Source of the DNA: Bryopsis sp. KO-2023
Taxonomy: Eukaryota; Chlorophyta; Ulvophyceae; Bryopsidales; Bryopsidaceae
Length of the DNA stretch: 64,000 nucleotides
Direction: 5' to 3'
Assembly (NCBI GenBank): GCA_030272585.1
Contig: BSYQ01000003.1
Coordinates: 5,332,001-5,396,000, forward strand
Shown here: positions 1 through 9,913 of the stretch, one piece after another
Layout: every line of letters starts with the position of its first letter
Position numbering within the stretch: position 1 is the stretch's first letter
The notes under the pieces: generated by a model
Told to the model about the DNA's origin: nothing
What the model saw: the letters and a program-made list of their open reading frames with translations, nothing else
The model's database searches: none
Program-made: the position numbers and the translations under genes

Positions 1-548
1 AATCAATCATAAATTTCCTCCACACATGAGAGAGAGAGAGAGATCATCCATTGTTGAACAGTCCTTGGGTTTTGCCCAACCTGTTGGGGATGGTCTCAAA
101 TTAAGCACAATCAAGAAAATCTGACTCACGGGTGCCGTTTTCAAGGATGTATTTCAGAGGAGTGAAGGCAGGGGGATAGCAGTTGGATGCTTCAAAAATT
201 GCCTTTACTGTAAATTACCAGGCTGACTGTATGAACCTTCCTGAAAAAGTAAACACTGCCACTGTGACAAATGACCAAGCCTTAATGGCATCTCAGTCGA
301 GAACTTCCCAAATCGCGAGGGTGTGTTAGCCAAAATATAAATGCCGCATGTTCTATTATATGTGCTGTGTCGATTGTGTTAATATATTCCTGGAGTCCTT
401 CCCAGATAGTGCTACCAGCCACCCAGCCACCCAGCCACCCCCCAGTTTTCTACTACCCTATCGTGCTTTGAAACTGTGCCACATCACCACCACCTACCCA
501 TCAAAAGCTGGAATTCACAGCAGAACTCGACGAGCAACACTTTTTGAT
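1..548. other. 5' flank, no gene seen
   Basis: No supportable coding sequence. It holds a short GA microsatellite near base 35 and a small ACCCAGCC tandem near base 420. It lies downstream of the BRF1 stop codon, so part of it may be the BRF1 3' UTR on the minus strand. Confidence 0.4.
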
Positions 549-3500
549 CACCCCCCAAAACTCTCCGATTTCGTGGGCTTTTCAGAGTGCTGGTCCTTCT
601 CTGATACACCACGCCCATCCAGAGTGTCAACTGGAGCTTTCACTTTTCCGCCTTTCCTCCCAGAGTGTTGACTCTTCTCTGATACACCACGCCTATCCAG
701 AGTGTCGATCGGAGTGTTCACCTCTCTGCCTCTCCCCTCAGATGGCGGCTCCCTCAATTGCGTCCCTCTCAAGGCCGCTCTCACCACAATCTCTCTTGGC
801 CCCATAATGTAGCCATCAATTTCGGTATCATCAATGTCGCTCAGACCATCCCTCTCAATCTCATCATCTCCACCCACAGATTTCACCGGCTGCCCCTCCT
901 CGATATCGGCCAAAAGTTCATCCAAGGAGGCCCCCCCTGTGTCGACACCACTGCCGTCACGCAAACACCCAGCCAAAGCACGTCCCCCAACACCATCAAT
1001 TTCCTCCTCGACCCTCTGTTGTTTCCTCGGTTTTTTTCTGGGTTTCTGAAGGTCGGCCATTCTCTCCTTTTGAAGGTCGATCATTCTATCCCTCTGTCTC
1101 GTTGATTTGCGCCGAAAAAAGTCTCGGACTTCGCCATAGCCATTGCCTTCATCGACAAGGAAACTTTCTTTTCCAGGATGCCCTGGAACCCCACACTTTT
1201 CCCAATACTTGCCAGCAAATAAATCAAAAAAACTTTTTTTGCCCTTGCCGGGTGAGTCGGTCAAATTCTTTGTGAGGGTCATTGCAGGGGCATCCAACAT
1301 CAGCTTCTGCTGCTGGTTTCTTTCCAAATTTGCTGCTGCTTCCCGGCTCAATTGGCTAAATTTTTTTTTGCCCTTGCCTGGTGAGTCAGTCAAATTCAAC
1401 GAGAGGGTCATTGCAGGGGCATCCGACATCAGCTTCTGCTCCTGGTTTCTTTCCGAATTTGCTGCTACTTCCCGGCTCCATTGGCTTTCTTCTTCTAGCA
1501 GCGCTAGTTCTTCTTCTTCTTGTTCTTGTTCTTTTTCTAGCAGCACTACCTCTTCCTCCTCCTCCTCCTCCTCCTCTTCCAGTTCTTCGCCCCCATCGGA
1601 TTCGCTGCTCGAGCTCAGCCCCTCGATTTTAATTCTGGCAGGTGTCACATACGTAGCCAACTCCTTGGGGAAAGATACATTGTAGTTCTCCGGAGGGCAG
1701 TAACCTCTGTTGATTTTCCTTGTGGTGACATCCCCAATGAGACCAGCTTCTTGCAGCAAAACCACCAAAGGCGTCGGAGCAACTCCTTCCTCGAAGGGGG
1801 CTGGCGGTGCTTCCTCCTCCTCTTCTTCTTCCTGGAAAAAAAAAAACGCATCCAACAAAAAAGGCTTCTTTCCTTCTTGTTCTTTCTCCCAGGCAAGGAA
1901 ATCAACAAAAACAGTGGGAAAATGTTCACTCATATATTATATGGGTTATCTCCTGAGGATATTTCTTCCTCCTCTAACAAAGGTTGAGTGCAGCTCAAGC
2001 ACAGAACAGCTACCGGTTTCAATCAACAAACGCTCTCATCTCTTTTTTTTAGCTGTCAGAATCCGGTGCAAACACGCACCTCGACACATTTCTCTTCGAT
2101 CGCCTGTACTCGTTTCCAAGCGGTCAGAACTTGAGGAAGCCTTCGAGCCATTTTCGACACCGTTATGTCACGACACCCCGGGATGCCTTGTGTGGCTTTC
2201 AACAGTTCTCTTTTAATGAGTTTCTTGTACTCTTTCGTGGGTGTCATGGCGATGTTGTGCTTCTTGCAAAATTCGATGACCATTGGGATAGCCTTCGATT
2301 GAGAAAATTTACTTTCGACCCCCAAAGCCACCACTGCACCTGGGTTGAAGAAGAAACGCATGCAAAAAAACACACACACACACTCCGACATGTAAATAAA
2401 GCTTTTTTGCCGTGCAAGTGGGTGAAGAATCACCCCAAAACATCTCTTCATAATTTCCGAGTTTTTTTTGGGTTTTTTATAAACAGTTGATGGTGGAGGT
2501 CCAGTGCAAGGAGGTGGCGATGCCCCACGAAACATGTTTGGATATATCTGAAAAAAAATCAGGGGTTTCTCGAATCAGTTTCTTCTTAGTTTACCTTTGG
2601 GGTAGTGCGCTAGATACGGACATTGTGATGATACTATGGCTTCTTTCCGAGTCAGCCTATAACACATTTCCGTAAACGGGCTGCACTCGTGTGTAAAAAA
2701 AACAATTCCAATTCAATTTTTTCTGTATAACATGCTATATATATTTTTCTGTTTACATGAACTCAAAGAGATCGTCTACTGCACATACCGACAAAGCACA
2801 TGGGTTTCGCTCTGCCATGCAACTCCTGATGAAAAAGAAATTCTTTCACATCGTGCATCACCGTCATCAACCCCTCTTTTGTGGGCAGTTCATAAAACAC
2901 AGCCCTCTCGCTGACGTCTTTTTCCTCCTCGTTTTTCTCGTCTTTTTTCTCCTTTTTTTTCTCCTTTTTTTTCTTCGACGGGCTGGGCGGAGGTGGAAAC
3001 ATCTTTAGGTCGTCCAGGTGCGAAGCTATTTCGCTGATGAAACGATCCACCAGCAAATTCAAGTTGTGACCAGGAATGGAAATACCCGCAGTCCTCACCA
3101 GGTGTCTGACACAACAGGAAAAATAAATCACACTCACACAATCTATTCTTTTTTTTAATTTGTTTTTGCAAACATGGATCAGCAGATAAGGAAAAAAAAC
3201 CCAAGAGAATATTCAACAGAAAAGAGAAAAAAGTGACTCTATTTTTAAAGTGTCTTTCATATCCAAATTTGATTTTATTCTAACTTTATGCTGAAAAAAA
3301 GTCATTTTTCTCAAAACTTTGGAAAAAAAAGGTCGATTCTTGATTCAATCTCTGGTATCACACATATCTGACGTAGATGCCATTTTTCTTTTCTTTTCTT
3401 TTCTTTTTTGTTTTTTTTTTTTCATCCACCTTGTCTGTGGGTATCTTTCTTTTTTTTCCCTGTTTTGCTCCACACTCACCTGTAATGCCGCATGATCTCG

Positions 3501-4448
3501 TTATAATTCAGCTTGAACGTGCATGCGATTTCATAGGCCGTGATCGGGAGGAATCTTCTTCTGCCAGCAATGTAAATGACAACAGCACAGTAGGCATCCA
3601 TGTTGCGATTTTTTTTGTATTTCCTGGTGTCGTTCATCACCGCAATTGCTTCCTGCGAAATTCGACTGCCGAACGACAGCATGGAGATCATCCTCTTGAG
3701 CGTGTCCAGTACCTTTGCTCTCGCCACATGGTTTCCTTCATCTGTGGAGGAAAAAAAAAACCAGAACTTGAGCGAATAATAATAATAATACTAAGCTTTT
3801 TTTTTTTTTTTTTACCTCCGTATGGTTGTTGCATTCTTCTTCTTGTTTTTGGGGTGTATATTTGAAGTTGAAGTTGGATTGTTGAAACGATCGAATATGT
3901 CGTTGTCCATGTCAGACATTCGTTCACCTTTGGACATTTAACATCGAAGCGTTCATTTTAGAAGAGTTATTGGTTGAGTTTAGCATCATTCCCTGGACAC
4001 TTTATTTTTTGTTTTGTGGAAACTGGATTTAGCATCAAAATTCAAGCGAAATTACAATTAAAAAGATTTCAGAATGCTGCTCTGCATCCAATGTTCCTGA
4101 AGCTAACTGAGCATAAGGAACAAAATGCTCTGCATTTTTTTAGTGCAGGCGAAATGCACTTCAAAATTTTTTTCCTTTCCCAAGAAGAGAAAATAATCGA
4201 ACCAGATCCAACCAAATCTACCAACTGGAAACATGAAAAGAAATTCATGACTGTACGTAAGCAGCTGAAGGCAGAATAGTCGCACCCGAACACGGAATGT
4301 GGCAAAATTCAGCCCCCTCAAGAATCTCGTGCTGTAAGTCGTCCCCCTCTTCGGCGACTACCCCACAAGCTTCGCATACCGCTTCGTTGGTGTCGAAATC
4401 GACCACCACTGAGTCAGACCCACAATTCTTGCATTTTTCGGCGTCCAT
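549..4448 (-). CDS. BRF1: TFIIIB subunit BRF1 (TFIIB-related factor)
   Basis: BRF1 recruits RNA polymerase III to tRNA and 5S genes as part of TFIIIB. The first exon (ATG at 4448) encodes a TFIIB-type zinc ribbon with two CxxC pairs (CKNC, CEAC). Exon 3741-3480 encodes a cyclin-fold repeat and continues in phase into 3105-2789, 2642-2595, 2547-2485 and 2339-2080. The last exon, 1831-549, follows a strong T-rich acceptor and carries long acidic runs. Near its C-terminus it has the BRF signature SDIDDTEIDGYI, which separates BRF1 from TFIIB. This exon also holds a tandem duplication of about 45 residues (two copies of a DAPAMTL...LTDSPGKGKK unit). The joint between the zinc ribbon and the cyclin exon (about 4330 to 3800) is unresolved, and a small exon near 3930-3800 is likely. 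Family assignment is firm; the exact protein is not. Confidence 0.82.
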
Positions 4449-4630
4449 CCTGCTCCCCGCCTGTGTGGTCTGCAGCGCCCGTCCAGGATCCAGTTTTCTT
4501 TCCGTTGGGGACGAAGGCCAAGACGACGAATCATGTTGGGAATAAGTTGGGAGGAAATGGGCAGGGTGGGGATTAAATCACATCAACCAGGTGACTCATT
4601 GAACGCCTGTCCATAGTGACTACACTCCTG
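4449..4630. promoter_or_regulatory. Probable BRF1 upstream region
   Basis: About 180 bases between the BRF1 start codon and the hAT-type element at 4639. No TATA box or named motif stands out. It is called a promoter region from position only. Confidence 0.25.
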
Positions 4631-4638
4631 CCCAGCAG

Positions 4639-5119
4639 TAGGGATGTCCCTGAGAATTTTTTACTCAAAAATCCGCATTTGGATGGACTTTCACAAAGTC
4701 CACATTTGGGTAACCGTCCACATTATTTTTCTTTGGGTTCCTAGCAGTTTCTATAGCGATGATAAGTTAGTGGTAAGGATTTGAACAATTTTTGGATTGG
4801 GGGGTCTTTGCGAGTGATTGAAGAAACCATTGGAGACAACTGTAATGTTGCAGTACGAACAGGTGTTATGACGCTCTTGATGCGAGGTTGATAGGCTGGA
4901 TATTTTCTGAACAGTGCCTGGTTGGTGAGATACATTTTTTTTGTGAGGTTGGCGGTTCATGATCTTATTGTGATGTATTTCAGAATCCAGAAAATAATCA
5001 CAGACAATTCACAGTCTGGCGAATAGTTATAAATTATTTCTCACATTTGGGTTAAAAAAAACTCCCCATCGAAAGTTCACATTTGGGTGAATCGAAATTC
5101 ACACACAGGGATACCCCTA
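4639..5119. mobile_element. Non-autonomous hAT-type element (MITE)
   Basis: A 481-bp element. The left end reads TAGGGATGTCCC and the right end is its imperfect inverted copy, GGGATACCCCTA. It is flanked by near-identical 8-bp duplications, CCCAGCAG at 4631-4638 and CCCAGCGG at 5120-5127. Eight-base target duplications and TAGGG-type ends are typical of hAT transposons. Inside are several subterminal copies of a CACATTTGGGT motif in both directions. A short minus-strand stretch near 4850 shows a CxxC...H arrangement that could be a decayed BED finger, but no transposase survives. Confidence 0.72.
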
Positions 5120-5127
5120 CCCAGCGG

Positions 5128-5601
5128 CCAAGTGTGAAGTGAACGAACAAACATGATCACATTTAAAAAAAAAAAATGGTGGTAGGTAGAGAGCATGGCA
5201 TGGGAACAGCTTTCTCTTTCTTTCCACAGACCACTCTTGTTTTTGTTTTTTTTTCGATTCTTTTTCTTTTGACCGAGGATAGGCAGAGGTGGTTTCTCTT
5301 GAACATTGGATTGATCGATTATGGAAATAAATATGGATCTGTGTAACATTCATTTATTACACAAAATAGAGAAATGTTCATTTATCATACGAAGAAGTCA
5401 GGAGAATGTGGAATGTGAAGAGGAGCAAACACATAAAAATACCCCTTGTCCTAATTAATTCCTATTTTGCATGAATATTTCTTCATCATGTTTCTTCAAC
5501 ACAAAGTTGTCCAACTACACCATGCATGCAGTGAATTTGACAAAAAGATAAAATACATCCCTGCAAGATGGCTTCCATAATATTCTCATACATCAGGACT
5601 G
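5128..5601. other. Intergenic, no gene seen
   Basis: AT-rich sequence with short homopolymers and no supportable gene. Confidence 0.4.
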
Positions 5602-5877
5602 TCAAATATGAGCACTGGCTGGGGTTGACTGGCCAAACACATTCAACATAAGTTCTGCATCAGGATACAGAATTTCCATCACAACCGGTTTCTTTTTGCC
5701 GCCACGTCGCACTGCTGCGCATGCTTCGAGTTCCTGGTAAAAACTGCTTTCCCTTGCTCCTTCACACATACCAACATCGAGGCTCTCGCCTAAAATCATC
5801 AATCGCAAATACCTCACCAACTCGCCCAAAGGAAAAGCTGCAATCACTGCCAAAGAATACCCCACCGCCGCCGCCAC
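5602..5877 (-). CDS. Possible terminal exon of an unknown gene
   Basis: An open stretch ending at a stop at 5602. Its composition looks protein-like (a GELVRYLRLMILGESLDVG segment followed by a charged KKKP stretch). No family is recognised. No upstream exon could be joined, and it abuts the plus-strand coiled-coil gene head to head. It could be a real last exon, part of a bidirectional locus, or chance. Confidence 0.2.
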   Translation of the reverse strand: MAAAVGYSLAVIAAFPLGELVRYLRLMILGESLDVGMCEGARESSFYQELEACAAVRRGGKKKPVVMEILYPDAELMLNVFGQSTPASAHI

Positions 5878-5883
5878 TTGGAA

Positions 5884-6593
5884 ATGTCGGAACTATTGAC
5901 GGGAATTCTGGCTCAAATTCAAGACATGGATGAGTCCCATAGTCGATTGCATGAGGAGGTGAAAGGGGAGAAGCAGCGCAGAGAGGTGGCCGGGGCAAGT
6001 GAAGCGGCTGACCGTGTCCCGGCTGAGCCTCCTGGAAATGCTGGACGAGAGGAGAAAAGATATCCACGAAGATGTGGGTTCTCGGCCTGGAACCCTTCCG
6101 CACTCATCTGTCGATGTTTTCGTGAGCTGCGATAGCTGATGGCGTTCGTTTGTTGGGATTGATAGATTCGCCTGGAGGAAAACTACCGTTCCACGGCCGA
6201 GGAGCTGGATGCGGCCCATGCGCAGCTGAGGGAAGCTCGACGGGTACGGCGCGAAAGAGATGGATAAATGGATGGGCGAGCATGCAGAAGCATTTCACAA
6301 TTGTCTTTCTCTGGTCGAAACAAGGAGCAAGCATCTCCCCGAGTCGGCCGTCAGGATTCGGAATACGACCTGGCAAATTCGAAGCGGGAGCTCAGCCAAC
6401 TTCAGTGAGTTGTTGGGACGGTTTTTCAGGGTCGGTGCACAGTCATCGGCAGACAAAAACTAAGAAACGGATGATTGCCTGTTGCAGTTGATGGAGCGGG
6501 AGGCCTGCCACTCAGCAGAAATTGCTCGCATGAAAGATCAGCGTATGATGGGCTGCCATCGCATGGATCCTTCTGTTCTCCAATCCAGTAGAT
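5884..6593 (+). pseudogene. Coiled-coil protein gene, frame broken twice
   Basis: The start codon is at 5884 and the stop (TAG) at 6591-6593. The pieces encode an uninterrupted run of heptad-like, charged helix: an exon from 5884, an exon from about 6167 to the GTACGG donor near 6243, one from about 6350 to 6408, and a last one from about 6487. The reading does not close. In exon 1 the coiled coil switches frame by one base near 5990. At the third donor, CTTCA|GTGAGT, one missing G would restore both the splice site and the downstream frame. Two independent one-base losses suggest either a decaying gene or assembly indels. No family is recognised. A related fragment lies at 23113-23177. Confidence 0.45.
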
Positions 6594-6722
6594 AGAAATC
6601 TCATATCTATATGTTCGTGACAACATATAGACAATCAGTGACAATTCTCAGGTGTGAATGAGTGTGTTATTTATCTCTGCGCAACGTAAATGATGTTTGT
6701 TTGTTTGAAACCGTTTCTGTCA

Positions 6723-8261
6723 TAATAATCATAATCATAATTACAACCCACAGCAAAAGAGAGCCATCACCCTCTATGATGCTGGAACAAAGACAAAAAG
6801 GAAAGAAAAGAAAGAGAAAAAAAAAAAAAAAAAACAAAAACAAAACAAAAACCTTAGGATTGTAAACCTGCTGAACGTATTGAAGCCATTTTGCTGATAA
6901 TTAAAGCTAATTTGCCCGATGGCACCCTACTAAAAAGATCCTTGGGATTAGCCCATCGAAAAACATCTGAATGCAAAGAACGAAAGGAAGAATAAAAAGG
7001 ACATTCAAAAAGAAAATGCCGTTCATCTTCCACCGCGGACCGACACAACCGACAAATCCTGTTTTCCCTTGGTACACCATTATATCGTCCCACTTCCACT
7101 TCCAAGAAATGAATACCACAACGAAAACGAGTAAAGAAAACCCGAAGAGAAGTTGGTTTTAAAGTTGTCAAATACCGTTCAAATCTGAGGGAAAACTTAA
7201 TATGCCGATACCAAGATATAACTCGAGATGCAGATGAACCGAAAACATGTTCAGCATGCATAGCTTTATAACGACGCTGAAATTCCGAAATGTCCACCAA
7301 AGTCGTAGAAGAAAATATCTTCTCCGGCCAAAACCGTCTGAAAAAACCCAAAATACGCCCAAACCAAGAAGATCGAGATGCGTGATATTGATCAAAACCC
7401 CAACAAAACAATCTTCCATGCAATCGATCAACTGATAACCCAACCAACTTGTTCCAATATCGGCACAATTGCGACCAAAGTGCTAATTCTAATGGATAAC
7501 ACCCTAATTCCCCGTACAGAACCTCCTTTGGCGTATATCGAGGCAAACGGAGGATACTTCTCATAAACTGGAGATGAATTGCTTCCAACAAACGCCACTG
7601 AGAAACTGTTAGGAATGGACCCCAAATAGGAAACCCATATCCTATACTGCCCAAAACATACACCTTAAAAAGATTGTATGCTACTTTTGGATCCTCAATT
7701 TTCAGAGCAAAAAGACGCGACAAAACAAACCCCATTGCTTTCCGACACTGTGCTAAAACATAATCAATATGCGACAAAAAAGGATGATGAGAACTTGATG
7801 ATAACCGAATTCCTAAATATGTATGGTCCTCTGAAATTGGTATAGAATGCTCATGAAAATGAAAAGAAGAAGACATAAGCTGCTGAAAAAAAACCATCAG
7901 AATCGTTTTGGAAAAATTTAAACCAATTCCCGAATATTGTTCCCATTCAATCAAAACCTGCAACACTTCCTTTACCCCAGACCAACAATGTCCTGGTATC
8001 CCCGTATCATCTGCAAACATCATACATGGAATGGTCTCCCCACCCAAGGAAGGAGCAGCAATCCTCGAGTTCAATAAATCTTGGAGTGGCTCCTGATACA
8101 GACTATATAAAGAAGGACTTGCTGGACAACCTTGTAACACCCCGGCCCGAAGAGGTATCGGTACCGAAGTCCCTACTGATGCCTTTATAACGAAAGAAGA
8201 ATGTTCGTATAAATACTGCCACATCTCCACATAGGCTTTTGAAAAACGAAAACAATAAAGA
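6723..8261 (-). mobile_element. 5'-truncated LINE (non-LTR retrotransposon)
   Basis: A 1,539-bp minus-strand insertion flanked by 9-bp direct repeats TTTCTGTCA (6714-6722 and 8262-8270). It encodes the C-terminal part of a LINE reverse transcriptase followed by a zinc-knuckle region. The 3' UTR carries GGTGATGG...CTCTTTTGCTG and ends in a (TAATCA)n-type tail at 6723-6745 instead of poly(A). The endonuclease and the first RT blocks are missing, as expected from incomplete reverse transcription. The continuous ORF suggests a fairly young copy. Confidence 0.85.
6854..8261 (-). CDS. LINE reverse transcriptase fragment
   Basis: About 468 codons without a stop. Visible RT landmarks are the GVLQGCPASPSLY block and the catalytic FADD box (MMFADDTGI), followed by the thumb region. 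The C-terminus has a zf-RVT-like CxxC...H...C cluster (CRLC...HFLFEC). The open frame runs on to 8305, but bases beyond 8261 are flanking DNA outside the target duplication. The N-terminal endonuclease and early RT motifs are absent, so it is not autonomous. Confidence 0.85.
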
Positions 8262-8305
8262 TTTCTGTCAAGATCCACGTGAGTCATGGAAAATATTTTG
8301 ATCAT

Positions 8306-8566
8306 AGCAGATCACATAAAACTCAATAATGGATCATAGCAGATGACGTAAAACTCAATAATGGATCCAAATCAAATATTTCTTTACATGCCCAAATGAT
8401 GCACCAGATGATACTTGGTGCAGGCATCTCAAAAACATGTCAATCCAAAAAGATCTTTGTCACGCAAAGGTTTCCCCAAAAAAACTGATCATGAAACTGA
8501 GGTGATCAGCGAAAGTATACTCCTGATAAATTAATAAAGCCAATCATGAAACTGAGGTGATCGGCG
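8306..8566. repeat. Two small local duplications
   Basis: A unit of about 36 bases containing TAAAACTCAATAATGGATC occurs twice in tandem (about 8306-8365). A second unit, ATCATGAAACTGAGGTGATC, occurs at about 8489 and 8546. Both copies differ by few bases. No coding signal. Confidence 0.6.
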
Positions 8567-8690
8567 ACAAAATCTAAAGTTAATGGCCAAAAAAAATTCA
8601 CGATAAACATGTTGTCGGACTCGGATGCGCATGCGTCCACTGTCAGCAAAGGACAGATTGTCTCCAGCATGAGATGAGATGCGAGGGACC

Positions 8691-9633
8691 TCAATGGCAA
8701 ACGCAGACCTTCTTGCAAACTTTGCATGACTTGCATTCCTTCCAGCAATTTCGTCCTGCAAGAACATTGCAAACATGTCTGGCACCGGTCGGACTATGTT
8801 TCTCGTAAACCTACAGAATCCAGAAGAAAAAAAACTCACCGCCGCCGCCGCCTCCACCACCGCCACCTCCACCACCGCCGCCTCCTCCTCCACCACCGCC
8901 GCCGCCTCCCCCACCACCGCCTCCGCCTCCACCTCCACCACCGCCACCGCCGCCGCCTCCTCCACCACCGCCACCACCACCTCCTCCGCCGCTCTTTCTG
9001 CTCTTCTTCCTGCGATTATTCCTGCCGAGAAGACGCCTCAAGCCGTAGCTGCATTTCTTCTCGTACGCACCACAGCAATCGCCGCCGCGGCACTTGCCAC
9101 CTCTTAATTTGCACTCAACTTCTTCACAAACTCTCTTGTAACATCTCTGAACACACGCACGAACGATCTTCAGCAGGACAGTTTTGACATACGCAGCAGA
9201 AAAAAGCGCGAGCAGGTGCAACGGTCTACGCTCACCGGGCAGCTGCTCGTGCAGCTATTACATTTCCTGCCTGAACCACACACAGAAGTATAAGCTCGGG
9301 CCTCGCAAGCAGATTCATGCAAATCGCCACCAGAGTCAATACATACTGTCATTGAACGGCCGAGAGCTTAAGTCGACTCCTTCGAACTCACCGAGTATGG
9401 ACCTTCCTGCACCGATCGACGGAACGCGGGTTCCAAAGCCAGGCGCCGGCGAGGTCTCTGCAACACACAGACCTCCATTTCAAAATGATGTGGTAGCTGG
9501 TAGGCTCCACTCATATTTGGAGGCCTACGATTCGATAGTCAGAGCGGAGGCACATACCAGCAGAGTCCACCGAGTGGCACACGGATAAGGCGCAAAAAAT
9601 GGCCAGCAGCAACATCATCGAGTTCGACCCCAT
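8691..9633 (-). CDS. Secreted cysteine-rich protein with long poly-glycine tract
   Basis: Five exons join without a phase error: 9633-9558, 9457-9392, 9345-9236, 9167-8840 and 8755-8691 (645 nt, 214 aa). Exon 1 encodes a signal peptide (MGSNSMMLLLAIFCALSVC, cleavage probably near HSVDSA). The mature part has about 20 cysteines in three groups: six in exon 3, eight in exon 4 (including a CC pair) and six in exon 5. Exon 4 ends with a basic stretch, RNNRRKKSRKS, then about 51 consecutive glycines encoded by GGN repeats at 8840-8990. Donors are GTATGT or GTGAG; acceptors end in CAG or AAG. The function is unknown. The architecture suggests an extracellular disulfide-rich structural or defence protein. 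The start codon lies 96 bases downstream of the LTR of the neighbouring retroelement, in the same orientation. Confidence 0.72.
8840..8990 (-). repeat. GGN trinucleotide repeat coding poly-glycine
   Basis: An imperfect GCC/ACC/TCC triplet array on the plus strand reads as uninterrupted glycine on the minus strand. It lies inside exon 4 of the cysteine-rich gene and stops one base before the GTGAGT donor. Mixed synonymous triplets suggest selection for glycine or age, not pure recent slippage. Confidence 0.8.
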
Positions 9634-9729
9634 CGTTAATAGCGACTGACACAGTGTGCTCACGATTAATAGAGGAGCCACCACCCTATTTGAACTCCAA
9701 ACTACGTGGTTGCAGTGCAATCGGTCTAA

Positions 9730-9865
9730 TGTTTTGCAGTAGCAATTACAAATAACAGAAGTCGTCTATACAGTTTCCCAAGCGAATTAAGAACTAATTC
9801 GACAAAGTGATCAATCCAAGAATCCTCTAATCCACATCGTACTCGCAAAAGATTAACCGACGACA
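9730..9865 (-). repeat. 3' LTR of the Ty3-type element
   Basis: 136 bp, TG...CA ended, apparently identical to 13173-13308. It lies directly upstream of the cysteine-rich gene. Read on the minus strand it is the downstream LTR. An 11-bp word, TGCAATCGGTC, occurs just outside it (about 9715) and just inside it (about 9869). Confidence 0.85.
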
Positions 9866-9913
9866 TCTGCAATCGGTCCACCTCGTTTCCACTTAAGCGT
9901 ATACTCCGAAAAC

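Noticed and set aside
1143-1685. Plus-strand Ser-rich frame
   Set aside because: Antisense of the acidic BRF1 exon; poly-Ser arises from GAA/GAG repeats read backwards.
8775-9107. Plus-strand open frame rich in Ala/Thr/Ser
   Set aside because: It is the complement of the GGN poly-glycine exon; the minus strand has a signal peptide, clean splice sites and cysteine clusters.
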